Below are positions 1-5,711 of a DNA stretch of 5,711 nucleotides, piece by piece. The position numbers and the translations under genes are program-made. The notes beneath the pieces were generated by a model. It was not told the origin of the DNA and ran no database searches. It saw only the letters and a program-made list of their open reading frames with translations. Each line of letters starts with the position of its first letter. Within the stretch, counting starts at the first letter, position 1. Source of the stretch: Bacteroidota bacterium (GTDB lineage: Bacteria; Bacteroidota; Ignavibacteria; UBA10030); NCBI GenBank assembly GCA_003453835.1, contig DMMN01000038.1, forward strand, positions 6,984 through 12,694, given 5' to 3'.

Positions 1-4
1 AAAA

Positions 5-153
5 TAGTTTTCGCCTTGATCGTGTGTTTGGAGGGTGCTTCTCCTCTGAAGTGTAGACCTTGATCCCGCGAAACAAGCAGAACGTACGAATTGGTTTTCG
101 CGTGGTTCGTGTGTTTCCTGGGCGATTCTCATCTGTGGTGTTGGCCTTGGTCC
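5..153. repeat. Degenerate tandem direct repeat, two copies, period 87
   Basis: Bases 5-66 align without gaps to 92-153; by hand count 47 of 62 positions match. Both copies begin with GTTTTCGC, contain TCGTGTGTTT, then a CTC-TCTG stretch and end in a CCTTG-TCC block. The similarity continues weakly beyond this, since ACAAGCA recurs at 73-79 and 170-176. The repeat lies just past the stop codon of the symporter gene and may extend beyond the left edge. No open frame here looks like a protein, and no hairpin followed by a T-run is visible that would serve as the symporter terminator. Bases 154-215 hold nothing else I can recognise. It may be an old intergenic repeat family or the remnant of a duplicated segment. 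Confidence 0.55.
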
Positions 154-215
154 TCGATCGAATACGGACACAAGCAAAGCTAGACCTTCCTTGCCACCGA
201 GAAAGAGCTGGGATT

Positions 216-1976
216 CTACCTCACCAGTTTCTCAAATCCCCGTTTCGACAAGTCCCAATAGATGACCCCCGCCGCCAGCAGGCCGATGGCAATGAACACG
301 ACCCCGATCAAACCCTCGCCCAAGATGACCTTCCCAATGCCGAAGAGCATTGCGTAAACAAGCACGATGCCGGCGAGCCAGTTCAGGAACAATCCCGCAT
401 AGCCGGAATCTCCCTCCACCTCCGGCAGCAGATCGGCAATCGGCTTCCATCCGATGCCGCCGGGGTGGACACGCCTATAGAAACTCTTCAAGGTTTCTTC
501 GTTCGTCGGTTTGGTCAGAAACGTCACCGCAATCCAGACGACCGTTGTTATGGCGACGATATAGTAAAGCGTCTCAGGGAATTGGATGGTCGTGAAGGCA
601 GAGAGGCAGGCATAGACGACGAGCGGAGTCAACATCGCGGAGATTTCGCTCCAAGCATTGATGCGCCACCAGAACCATCTGGCGATTAGCACCAGTCCCA
701 GGCCCGCGCCCGCCTCGATGATGAACGCCCATGCACCTGAAATCGTATCCAGCATTCCTGTGATGACCAGCGAAACGACCATCACGATGATTGTCGTTGC
801 GCGGGAGATCAGGACTAAATGTTTTTCATCCGCTGCCGGCTTCACGAAGCGCTTGTAGAAGTCGTTGATAACGTACGATGTCCCCCAGTTAAGCTGCGTT
901 GCGATGGTAGACATGTAGGCGGCAAAGAACGACGCCACCAACATTCCTTTGAGACCAACGGGAAGATGATCTCGCATCGCGTAGACGTAGCCGAGCCGTT
1001 TCTCGGCAGGCGCGAGATCTGGATACAACACGAGGGTAGCAAGACCGACGATAATCCAGGGCCAGGGCCGCAGGCAGTAGTGAGCGATGGTAAACCAGAG
1101 GGTGGCAAAGAGGGAGTGTTTCTCGTCCTTGGCGGACATCATACGCTGCGCAATGTAACCGCCACCCCCCGGCTCGGCGCCCGGATACCAGGAGGCCCAC
1201 CACTGGACGCCAACGAAAGCGATAAAGGCCGCGACGGTAAGAGCGAGCGCCCCGCCGGCAGATTGCGTTTCTCCGAATTCCCCGATCACAGGAGTGAAGC
1301 GGAGCGCCCATTCCGGGAGCTTCGATGTCAAGCCCGAGATGCCCCCGACTTCGGGCAATGAGAGGACGATGAACGCGAGGACGATCGTTCCCGTCATCGC
1401 CAGCACGAACTGAAATGCATCCGTCACGGCGACACCCCACATGCCCGACATCGCGGAATAGATGGCCGTCAGGATGAGCGCAAGCCCGACGTAGATCATC
1501 ACCTGATCGCGAGGAATGCCGAACATCCCTTCGAGGATAGATCCCATCGCGAGGTTCACCCAAGCCATAATGACGCAGTTGATAAAGATGCCGAGATAAA
1601 GCGAGCGGAATCCTCTCAAGAACGCCGCCGGCTTGCCCGAATAGCGAAGCTCGACAAACTCGACGTCTGTGAGGATGCCGGCCCGCCGCCACAATCGGGC
1701 GAAGAAGAAGACGGTGAGCATGCCGCCAAAGACGAAATTCCACCAGAGCCAATTGCCGGCGATGCCGTTTCGGGCGACAAGCTCGGTGACGGCGAGAGGA
1801 GTGTCCGCCGCAAACGTCGTAGCGACCATGGACGTGCCGGCGAGCCACCACGGAAGATTGCGTCCGGAGAGAAAGAACTCCTGGATGTTCGTCCCCGCGC
1901 GCTTGGTGAAGTACACGCCGATGGCGGCGCTTGCGATGAAGTAAAAGATGATGATGATCCAATCAATGAGATGCAT
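216..1976 (-). CDS. Sodium:solute symporter (SSS) family transporter, 586 aa
   Basis: This is a complete integral membrane protein of the SSS family (LeuT-like fold), which couples inward Na+ flow to uptake of sugars, amino acids or other small solutes at the cytoplasmic membrane. About 14-15 hydrophobic segments are visible, the first at residues 5-22 and the last at about 553-573. Residues 34-61 (FFLSGRNLPWW, then a small-residue helix with AADTP) match the conserved start of the family around TM1-TM2. The segment at 349-372 (FFAAYMSTIATQLNWGTSY) matches the TM8 region; by family analogy S356 and T357 sit where the two Na2-site hydroxyl residues lie in vSGLT. The hydrophilic 488-520 stretch, with VHPGGIGW, is a loop before the last two helices. 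The start is supported by GGAG seven bases upstream of ATG, and the gene ends with TAG. It follows the RAYT gene in the same direction after 106 bases of palindromes, and is divergent from the mannosidase. The substrate cannot be read from sequence; a mannose-type sugar or oligosaccharide is only a guess from context. Confidence 0.93.
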   Translation of the reverse strand: MHLIDWIIIIFYFIASAAIGVYFTKRAGTNIQEFFLSGRNLPWWLAGTSMVATTFAADTPLAVTELVARNGIAGNWLWWNFVFGGMLTVFFFARLWRRAGILTDVEFVELRYSGKPAAFLRGFRSLYLGIFINCVIMAWVNLAMGSILEGMFGIPRDQVMIYVGLALILTAIYSAMSGMWGVAVTDAFQFVLAMTGTIVLAFIVLSLPEVGGISGLTSKLPEWALRFTPVIGEFGETQSAGGALALTVAAFIAFVGVQWWASWYPGAEPGGGGYIAQRMMSAKDEKHSLFATLWFTIAHYCLRPWPWIIVGLATLVLYPDLAPAEKRLGYVYAMRDHLPVGLKGMLVASFFAAYMSTIATQLNWGTSYVINDFYKRFVKPAADEKHLVLISRATTIIVMVVSLVITGMLDTISGAWAFIIEAGAGLGLVLIARWFWWRINAWSEISAMLTPLVVYACLSAFTTIQFPETLYYIVAITTVVWIAVTFLTKPTNEETLKSFYRRVHPGGIGWKPIADLLPEVEGDSGYAGLFLNWLAGIVLVYAMLFGIGKVILGEGLIGVVFIAIGLLAAGVIYWDLSKRGFEKLVR

Positions 1977-1983
1977 GCGTTTT

Positions 1984-1987
1984 CTCC
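1984..1987 (-). promoter_or_regulatory. Ribosome binding site of the symporter gene
   Basis: On the minus strand GGAG lies seven bases before the ATG at 1976, a normal Shine-Dalgarno spacing. It supports this ATG over an out-of-frame ATG at 1989. No convincing -35/-10 pair was found between this site and the palindrome at 2003-2017, so the symporter may depend on transcription through the RAYT gene or on a promoter I cannot recognise. Confidence 0.6.
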
Positions 1988-2002
1988 ATGTTAGACTTGG
2001 TT

Positions 2003-2017
2003 AGACTTGTCAAGTCT
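2003..2017. repeat. 15-bp palindrome, copy 1 (T centre)
   Basis: AGACTTGTCAAGTCT has perfect 7-base arms around a single central T. It lies 27 bases upstream of the symporter start. A direct half-copy, TTAGACTTG, precedes it at 1991-1999. The 19-mer GTTAGACTTGTCAAGTCTC at 2000-2018 is identical to 2440-2458 inside the RAYT gene. Confidence 0.9.
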
Positions 2018-2035
2018 CAATACGACTAAACCGCG

Positions 2036-2050
2036 AGACTTGACAAGTCC
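2036..2050. repeat. 15-bp palindrome, copy 2 (A centre)
   Basis: AGACTTGACAAGTCC has the opposite central base to copy 1, so it is the same element in reverse orientation with one end mismatch. With its left flank (2028-2050) it matches 2675-2697 at 22 of 23 positions. Confidence 0.9.
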
Positions 2051-2069
2051 TATTTCGCGAGACTAGGCG

Positions 2070-2084
2070 AGACTTGTCAAGTCT
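2070..2084. repeat. 15-bp palindrome, copy 3 (T centre), overlaps the RAYT stop codon
   Basis: This is an exact AGACTTGTCAAGTCT copy preceded by GGCG. Read on the minus strand, its first two bases (2084 and 2083) are the A and G of the RAYT stop codon TAG, and a second in-frame stop, TGA, follows one codon later inside the palindrome. A partial copy, GCGAGACTA, lies just left of it at 2057-2065. Confidence 0.9.
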
Positions 2085-2646
2085 ACTCATCTTCGTCGAT
2101 CAATCCAGCTATTGCCTGGTCATCGGTCATGTTCGTGTGGAATTCTATAAAGGCATTCTTTCCGCCAAACCACTCCAATACTTTGTCTCTTTCAACAAAA
2201 CATGGTTGATCCGAGAGGATGAGAGGGTATGACGAATACGCGTACGTCCGAAAATCTTTGACGAAACCATGCTTCTGCGGATTGAGGTGAATGTAACGAA
2301 CGAGCCGGGCAAAGTACCCATCGGAAGTGACCTCGCGGCGACCGAATGGCCGTTGAAACAGCGCGCCCGTGCGCCCGTACGCATTGTTGACCGCTTTTGC
2401 GTAGCTGATGAAGAAATTCTTGAATTCGTTTGAAACCGAGTTAGACTTGTCAAGTCTCTCTCTAATTCGTACCGAGAAGTGGAAGTGGTTTTTCAACAGG
2501 CAATAGGCAAAAGTTTCCGCGATGGGAACGATGTGTTTGATGTACTTACCTAGAAAATAATCGTAGTTCCGTTTCTCGTAGAACAGGTTTTCGCGATTGT
2601 TGCCGCGATTGTAGATGTGGTAGTATTTGCCTTGTTCTAGTTCCAT
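2083..2646 (-). CDS. REP-associated tyrosine transposase (RAYT, Y1/IS200-like HUH family), about 187 aa
   Basis: This is a single-strand DNA transposase-like nuclease of the Y1_Tnp/RAYT group. These proteins nick and rejoin hairpin-forming repeats through a 5'-phosphotyrosine link, and are often kept as single chromosomal copies with short palindromes nearby. Counting from ATG at 2646, YHIYNRGNN lies at residues 9-17 and NHFHF at 53-57 gives the metal-binding HUH pair H54 and H56. FISYAKAVNNAYGRTGALFQ at 79-98 and YIHLNPQKHG at 118-127 are family hallmarks; Y118 is the likely catalytic tyrosine. The C-terminal 45 residues are acidic and variable. The frame also opens at ATG 2667 and TTG 2676, but family members usually begin 6-8 residues before YHIYNRG, so I chose 2646; no clear Shine-Dalgarno site decides it. 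Residues 64-68 (RLDKS) are encoded by an intact palindrome copy, and the stop codon lies in another. The gene looks intact, with both active-site motifs present. Confidence 0.88.
   Translation of the reverse strand: MELEQGKYYHIYNRGNNRENLFYEKRNYDYFLGKYIKHIVPIAETFAYCLLKNHFHFSVRIRERLDKSNSVSNEFKNFFISYAKAVNNAYGRTGALFQRPFGRREVTSDGYFARLVRYIHLNPQKHGFVKDFRTYAYSSYPLILSDQPCFVERDKVLEWFGGKNAFIEFHTNMTDDQAIAGLIDEDE
2443..2457. repeat. 15-bp palindrome inside the RAYT coding sequence (T centre)
   Basis: This is an exact AGACTTGTCAAGTCT copy, part of a 19-base identity with the copy at 2003-2017. It is 15 bases long and so keeps the reading frame, encoding RLDKS at residues 64-68. That places it in the variable stretch between the HUH strand and the next helix (NEFKNFF), where extra residues should be tolerated. 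Confidence 0.9.
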
Positions 2647-2652
2647 TGAGAT

Positions 2653-2666
2653 TGAGACTAGTCTCA
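2653..2666. repeat. Shortened palindrome at the RAYT start region
   Basis: TGAGACTAGTCTCA is a perfect 14-base palindrome that keeps the AGACT/AGTCT outer arms but lacks the central TGTCA-type core. It occupies the same place in the right module that copy 1 occupies in the left, so it is probably a deleted or diverged copy. It lies between the candidate start codons at 2667 and 2646. Confidence 0.75.
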
Positions 2667-2682
2667 TATCGTCCAAACCCCG

Positions 2683-2697
2683 AGACTTGACAAGTCC
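2683..2697. repeat. 15-bp palindrome, right module (A centre)
   Basis: AGACTTGACAAGTCC is identical to the copy at 2036-2050, including the terminal C that breaks perfect symmetry. The CGAG flank on its left is also shared. Confidence 0.9.
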
Positions 2698-2705
2698 ACA
2701 GGGCG

Positions 2706-2720
2706 AGACTTGTCAAGTCT
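2706..2720. repeat. 15-bp palindrome, right module (T centre)
   Basis: This is an exact AGACTTGTCAAGTCT copy. Here the pairing extends one base on each side (G2705 with C2721), giving a 17-base palindrome, the longest in the window. The GGCG before it matches the copy at 2070-2084. Confidence 0.9.
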
Positions 2721-2737
2721 CCGAAGTTCGCACCACG

Positions 2738-2766
2738 AAATTACTCCATTCTCCAAGGAATGTCAA
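2738..2766 (-). promoter_or_regulatory. Candidate sigma70-type promoter of the RAYT gene
   Basis: On the minus strand TTGACA (2761-2766) is followed after exactly 17 bases by TAATTT (2738-2743), giving a predicted start near 2731. The -35 is perfect and the -10 keeps the first, second and last consensus bases. The transcript would have a leader of about 85 bases carrying the right palindrome module. If the host uses a Bacteroidia-type promoter code, this match would mean less. Confidence 0.45.
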
Positions 2767-2795
2767 CAAACTCCTCAATTCGCTCGGGGAATCGC

Positions 2796-2828
2796 GTTGA
2801 CATAAAAGCACTTGACAAGACCGTCAAC
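2796..2828. promoter_or_regulatory. Inverted repeat around the mannosidase -35 box, possible operator
   Basis: GTTGAC (2796-2801) and GTCAAC (2823-2828) are perfect 6-base inverted arms on either side of the TTGACA at 2812-2817. Another TGTCAAC lies at 2761-2767. Such placement would suit a repressor site, but short TTGAC words can recur by chance and no known operator is recognised. Confidence 0.25.
2808..2822 (+). repeat. Degenerate copy of the 15-bp palindrome carrying a -35 box
   Basis: This stretch, GCACTTGACAAGACC, matches AGACTTGACAAGTCC at 12 of 15 positions, including an unbroken ACTTGACAAG core. It lies 88 bases to the right of the last clear copy and contains the TTGACA used in the mannosidase promoter call. 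Common ancestry with the RAYT repeats is likely but not certain for so short a match. Confidence 0.45.
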
Positions 2829-2840
2829 AATCCATATTTT
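2812..2840 (+). promoter_or_regulatory. Candidate sigma70-type promoter of the mannosidase gene
   Basis: TTGACA (2812-2817), a 17-base spacer and TATTTT (2835-2840) form a good sigma70-type promoter, with a predicted start near 2847 and a leader of about 55 bases. The -10 matches TATAAT at four of six positions. It is the best promoter match I found upstream of the mannosidase gene, and its -35 box coincides with the degenerate palindrome copy. Confidence 0.5.
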
Positions 2841-2883
2841 CTTCCGGTTTTCACTTCATCGAAGAAATCAAGCCAAGAAAAGC

Positions 2884-2890
2884 GGAAGGA
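2884..2890 (+). promoter_or_regulatory. Ribosome binding site of the mannosidase gene
   Basis: GGAAGGA ends 11 bases before the ATG at 2902, slightly longer than ideal spacing. The reading frame stays open upstream to a stop at 2803-2805, but the only earlier start-type codon I found is a TTG within the -35 box, so the ATG at 2902 is preferred. Confidence 0.55.
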
Positions 2891-2901
2891 TCCGGGTTTC
2901 A

Positions 2902-5711
2902 ATGGCAGTCGACCTTCTATCACAAATTCTCCCATCCCTTAAGAGCCACATCTACCCGGCCTCCATTTCCTTAACGGACTGGAAGTTACGAGAAGGGCAC
3001 TATTCCAACGCCTTCTCCCCAAAACTAAATGACTTCTCGTGGAAGAGCCACACGATCCCGGCCCCTTGGGGAGGTTACGACAAGACGGCTTGGTTCAGAA
3101 GACAAGTCGTAATCCCTCTGGAGTTTGCCGGAAAGCAAGTCGTCCTGCTGCTGGATATCCCCGAGTCGTTGGTGTACGTCAACGGCAAAGCTTTTCAGGG
3201 CGTCGACCAGAACCATCAAGAAATTCTCCTCACCACGAAGGCTCGCACGGGCCAATCGTTCTTCGTCGCCATCGAAGCCTACAGTGGAAGGAAGAAGGAG
3301 CAGAGCATCTTCCATTCTGCAAAGCTCGCGGTGGTCAATCCAACCGCCCGCGCGCTCTACTTCGGACTTTCTGCCTTGCACGAACTGGAGAAGATCCTCG
3401 GTCCATCCGCAACTGAAGCGAAAGAAATCCGCGAACTGATCCGGCAAACCCTCATCTTCCTGAAGTACTTCAAGCCGGAGGGAGAGGAATACCCCAACGC
3501 AATCGGTCGTGCTCACAGTTTTCTGATGCGCACGCTTGAGACCGCGTGCAAGACCGACATTCAAGGTCTCGTGCATCTCATCTCCCAATCGCATATCGAC
3601 GTTGTGTGGCTCTGGAGACTTCGAGAAACAAGGCGCAAGTGCGCCCGGACCTTTTCAACCGCTCTGCGGATGATGGAGGAGTTCCCGGAATTTACCTTCT
3701 CTCAGCCACAAGCGTTTCTTTATGAGATCACCAAGAAGAGTTATCCGGACATCTACAAAGAGATCAAACAGCGAATCACCGACGGGAGATGGCGTCCGAT
3801 CGGCTCGATGTGGGTGGAGCCCGACTGCAACATTCCAAATGGGGAATCGCTCGTCCGGCAGATCTTGTACGGGAAGCGATTCTTCAAGAAGGAATTTGGA
3901 ATCGACTCCGACATCCTCTGGCTCCCCGACACGTTCGGATTCAACGCGGCCCTTCCGCAAATCCTCAAGAAGTCCGGCATCAAGTACTTCTCCACGACGA
4001 AGCTGACGTGGAATGACACGAACCAGTTCCCCCACAATACCTTTTGGTGGCAGGGGATCGATGGCTCGAAGATTCTGACGCACATTCCTCCGGTGGGATT
4101 GGAGGGACGTGTGATCCCCAACGACCTCAAGAAGAGTTGGGATGATTACAACGAGCAGGAAACATCTCCGCACGTGCTGCAAACGTTTGGATATGGCGAT
4201 GGCGGTGGCGGGCCTGCAAAAGAGGATTTGGATGCCGCCGCGATCCTTCGCACGATCGTCGGATTGCCTTCCTCCACCCTGTCTACGGTCACGAGGTTTT
4301 TCAATCAGATTGAGGGGCAGGCGAAGAGTTTGAAAGTCTGGCATGGCGAGCTCTATCTTGAAAAACATCGGGGAACGTTTACGACTCACGGATGGGTGAA
4401 GCGGGAGAACCGGCTGGCGGAAACACTTCTGTACAACACCGAGCTCCTCTCGTCACTCGCGATGGTGTTCGGGAAGGGTGGCCCACAGCGCGGCTATCCA
4501 CAAAAGACTATCGAAAGCGCGTGGAAGAATCTCTTGCTGAATCAGTTCCATGACGTTGTTCCGGGGACTTCCATTGCCGATGCGTACGAAGATACGCGCA
4601 AAGACTTCGCGGCAATTCGGACGTCGTGCAAGGACGTACAGGACCGCGCACGTGGCGTTCTCGCCGAAAGGGAAAACGGGAACCCAAAGGAGTTCCGTTT
4701 CTCGGTATTCAATTCGTTGAGCTGGCAGCGAAGCGATTACGTCGTCCTTGAAATCAAGACCAAAGAGCCCGGCTTCCTGGTTTTCGATGCCGATGGCAAC
4801 ACCGTGAAGCATCAGGTCATCGGAAAGAAGGACGGAGTTGTGCAACTTCTCTGTTTTGTTGAAAACCTCCCTCCTTTTTCATTCCGACGGCTTGTGGTGT
4901 CGACGCTCGCCAAGAAAGAAGCCTCCGATCGTCCCTGGAAGGTCACGAGTCGAGTCGTGGAGACGACACTCTTCAGAGTACGCCTGGATTCCAAAGGTCA
5001 GCTCTCCTCCATCTATGACAAAACTCTTCGTCGTGAGCTGGTGGGAAAATCCGGGAAAGCGAATAGGTTCCAGACATTTAAGGATCTGCCGAAGCAGTGG
5101 GATGCGTGGGACATTGATCCGGAGTACGCGAGCAAGGAGTTTGACACGCTGAGACTAAAGTCCATGAAGGTCGTGGAAGAGGGACCGTTGCGCGCGACGA
5201 TTCGTGTGTTGATGCAATCGGAGCGGCGGTCGCGGATCTCGCAGGACATCTCGTTTTATCATACGCTCCCGCGAATCGATTTCCGAACGACCGTCTATTG
5301 GAAGGAACGGCAAACCTTGCTGAAGGTGGCGTTTCCGCTCAACGTGAAGACGAATGTCGCCACGTACGATATTCCGTTTGGGGCGATTCAGCGCTCGACG
5401 AAATCCACGGACTCGTGGCACAAAGCAAAGTACGAGGTCCCGGGTCAGCAGTGGGCTGATCTCTCCGAATCCAAGTTCGGCGTCAGTCTCTTGAATGACT
5501 GCAAGTACGGATACGACGCGAGGGACGGGAACCTGCGTCTGACCCTGATCCGGTCGCCGTTCTATCCCCATCCCGTGGAACCGTGGCGCTTCAACGATGA
5601 GAAGGTGACGGATCAGGGTGAGCACACGTTTGCCTATGCGCTCTGGCCTCACAACGGCAATTGGCGGGAAGGGCGAACGGTGGCTCGTGCACGGGAGTTC
5701 AACAATCCTTA
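2902..5711 (+). CDS. GH38 alpha-mannosidase (cytosolic MAN2C1/Ams1-like), 936 codons, 3' end outside the window
   Basis: This retaining zinc-dependent glycosidase removes mannose from alpha-mannosides. Residues 1-220 form the N-terminal beta-rich domain typical of the long Ams1/MAN2C1-like group. The catalytic domain starts at SQSHIDVVWLW with zinc ligands H231 and D233. WLPDTFGFN (340-348) holds the expected nucleophile and zinc ligand D343. FGYGDGGGGP (429-438), with D433, is the group's glycine-rich motif near the acid/base site. WHGELYLEKHRGTF (480-493) and NQFHDVVPGTS (547-557) follow, H550 being the fourth zinc ligand. The C-terminal part shows VFNSLSW (602-608), WDAWDID (733-739), LLNDCKYGYD (863-872) and DQGEH (904-908). 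Relatives are about 1,000-1,050 residues long, so roughly 100 residues are missing at the edge; no frameshift or internal stop is seen. There is no signal peptide or membrane segment, so it should act in the cytoplasm on imported manno-oligosaccharides. The divergent symporter is a plausible but unproven supplier. Confidence 0.95.
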   Translation, partial: MAVDLLSQILPSLKSHIYPASISLTDWKLREGHYSNAFSPKLNDFSWKSHTIPAPWGGYDKTAWFRRQVVIPLEFAGKQVVLLLDIPESLVYVNGKAFQGVDQNHQEILLTTKARTGQSFFVAIEAYSGRKKEQSIFHSAKLAVVNPTARALYFGLSALHELEKILGPSATEAKEIRELIRQTLIFLKYFKPEGEEYPNAIGRAHSFLMRTLETACKTDIQGLVHLISQSHIDVVWLWRLRETRRKCARTFSTALRMMEEFPEFTFSQPQAFLYEITKKSYPDIYKEIKQRITDGRWRPIGSMWVEPDCNIPNGESLVRQILYGKRFFKKEFGIDSDILWLPDTFGFNAALPQILKKSGIKYFSTTKLTWNDTNQFPHNTFWWQGIDGSKILTHIPPVGLEGRVIPNDLKKSWDDYNEQETSPHVLQTFGYGDGGGGPAKEDLDAAAILRTIVGLPSSTLSTVTRFFNQIEGQAKSLKVWHGELYLEKHRGTFTTHGWVKRENRLAETLLYNTELLSSLAMVFGKGGPQRGYPQKTIESAWKNLLLNQFHDVVPGTSIADAYEDTRKDFAAIRTSCKDVQDRARGVLAERENGNPKEFRFSVFNSLSWQRSDYVVLEIKTKEPGFLVFDADGNTVKHQVIGKKDGVVQLLCFVENLPPFSFRRLVVSTLAKKEASDRPWKVTSRVVETTLFRVRLDSKGQLSSIYDKTLRRELVGKSGKANRFQTFKDLPKQWDAWDIDPEYASKEFDTLRLKSMKVVEEGPLRATIRVLMQSERRSRISQDISFYHTLPRIDFRTTVYWKERQTLLKVAFPLNVKTNVATYDIPFGAIQRSTKSTDSWHKAKYEVPGQQWADLSESKFGVSLLNDCKYGYDARDGNLRLTLIRSPFYPHPVEPWRFNDEKVTDQGEHTFAYALWPHNGNWREGRTVARAREFNNP

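Larger units (their letters stand above)
2036..2084. other. Potential long hairpin in the left module
   Basis: Bases 2036-2049 are fully complementary to 2071-2084, a 14-bp stem with a 21-base loop, because two opposite-facing palindromes stand side by side. In RAYT mRNA it would form directly at the end of the coding sequence. No T-run follows on the minus strand, so it is not a standard intrinsic terminator; it could protect the 3' end or act as transposase substrate. Confidence 0.5.
2003..2720 (-). mobile_element. RAYT gene bracketed by two palindrome modules (REP/RAYT-like element)
   Basis: The left module (2003-2084) holds three palindromes with T, A and T at the centre. The right module (2653-2720) holds a shortened palindrome, then A and T forms. 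The modules are in the same orientation and similar in sequence: 2013-2050 matches 2660-2697 at 32 of 38 positions by hand count, and the 19-mer GGCGAGACTTGTCAAGTCT is identical at 2066-2084 and 2702-2720. Alternating palindromes next to a Y1 transposase gene are the known arrangement of REP elements and RAYTs. The outer limits are my choice: the outermost palindromes, since no target-site duplication is visible. The block sits between two divergent metabolic genes, and its RAYT gene is poorer in G+C (26 of 60 at 2161-2220, against 37 of 60 at 1621-1680 in the symporter). Whether the whole block moved as a unit is inferred. Confidence 0.7.
2682..2721 (-). other. Potential 15-bp hairpin in the RAYT mRNA leader
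   Basis: Bases 2682-2696 are perfectly complementary to 2707-2721, forming a 15-bp stem with a 10-base loop. Each half can instead fold on itself as a short hairpin, so two alternative structures exist. If transcription starts near 2731, this lies in the untranslated leader before the RAYT start and could limit transposase translation or be bound by the transposase itself. That regulatory role is inferred. Confidence 0.5.

Overview
The window suggests an uncultured heterotrophic bacterium. Gene style points loosely to the Bacteroidota/Ignavibacteriota (FCB) neighbourhood: an SSS transporter beside a cytoplasmic GH38 mannosidase, and a RAYT-type transposase opening with a YHIYNRGNN motif. This placement is an impression from protein style, not a search. 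The genes are moderately GC-rich, while the transposase gene is visibly poorer in G+C.

Layout, left to right. Bases 1-215 lie downstream of the transporter and hold a degenerate tandem repeat (copies 5-66 and 92-153) but no gene I can support. A complete sodium:solute symporter gene lies on the minus strand at 216-1976. The segment 1977-2740 is a palindrome-rich insertion-like block around a minus-strand RAYT (REP-associated tyrosine transposase) gene at 2083-2646. Bases 2741-2901 hold two plausible divergent promoters, one towards the RAYT and one towards the mannosidase. From 2902 to the right edge, the plus strand encodes 936 codons of a GH38 alpha-mannosidase that is still open at the edge.

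The main point of interest is the RAYT block. A 15-bp near-perfect palindrome, AGACTTGTCAAGTCT or its centre-flipped form, occurs six times in about 720 bases. It is arranged as two similar three-palindrome modules, one at each end of the RAYT gene (2003-2084 and 2653-2720), plus one exact copy in frame inside the RAYT coding sequence. One copy supplies the RAYT stop codon. A seventh, degenerate copy (12 of 15) holds the -35 box of the mannosidase promoter. This looks like a REP/RAYT system whose repeats have become part of coding, termination and promoter sequence.

How the genes may work together: the symporter and mannosidase are divergent and could form a small glycan-use locus, with import by Na+ symport and intracellular hydrolysis of alpha-mannosides. 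The RAYT block sits in their shared upstream region and so could have changed their regulation. The metabolic link and the regulatory effect are inferences.
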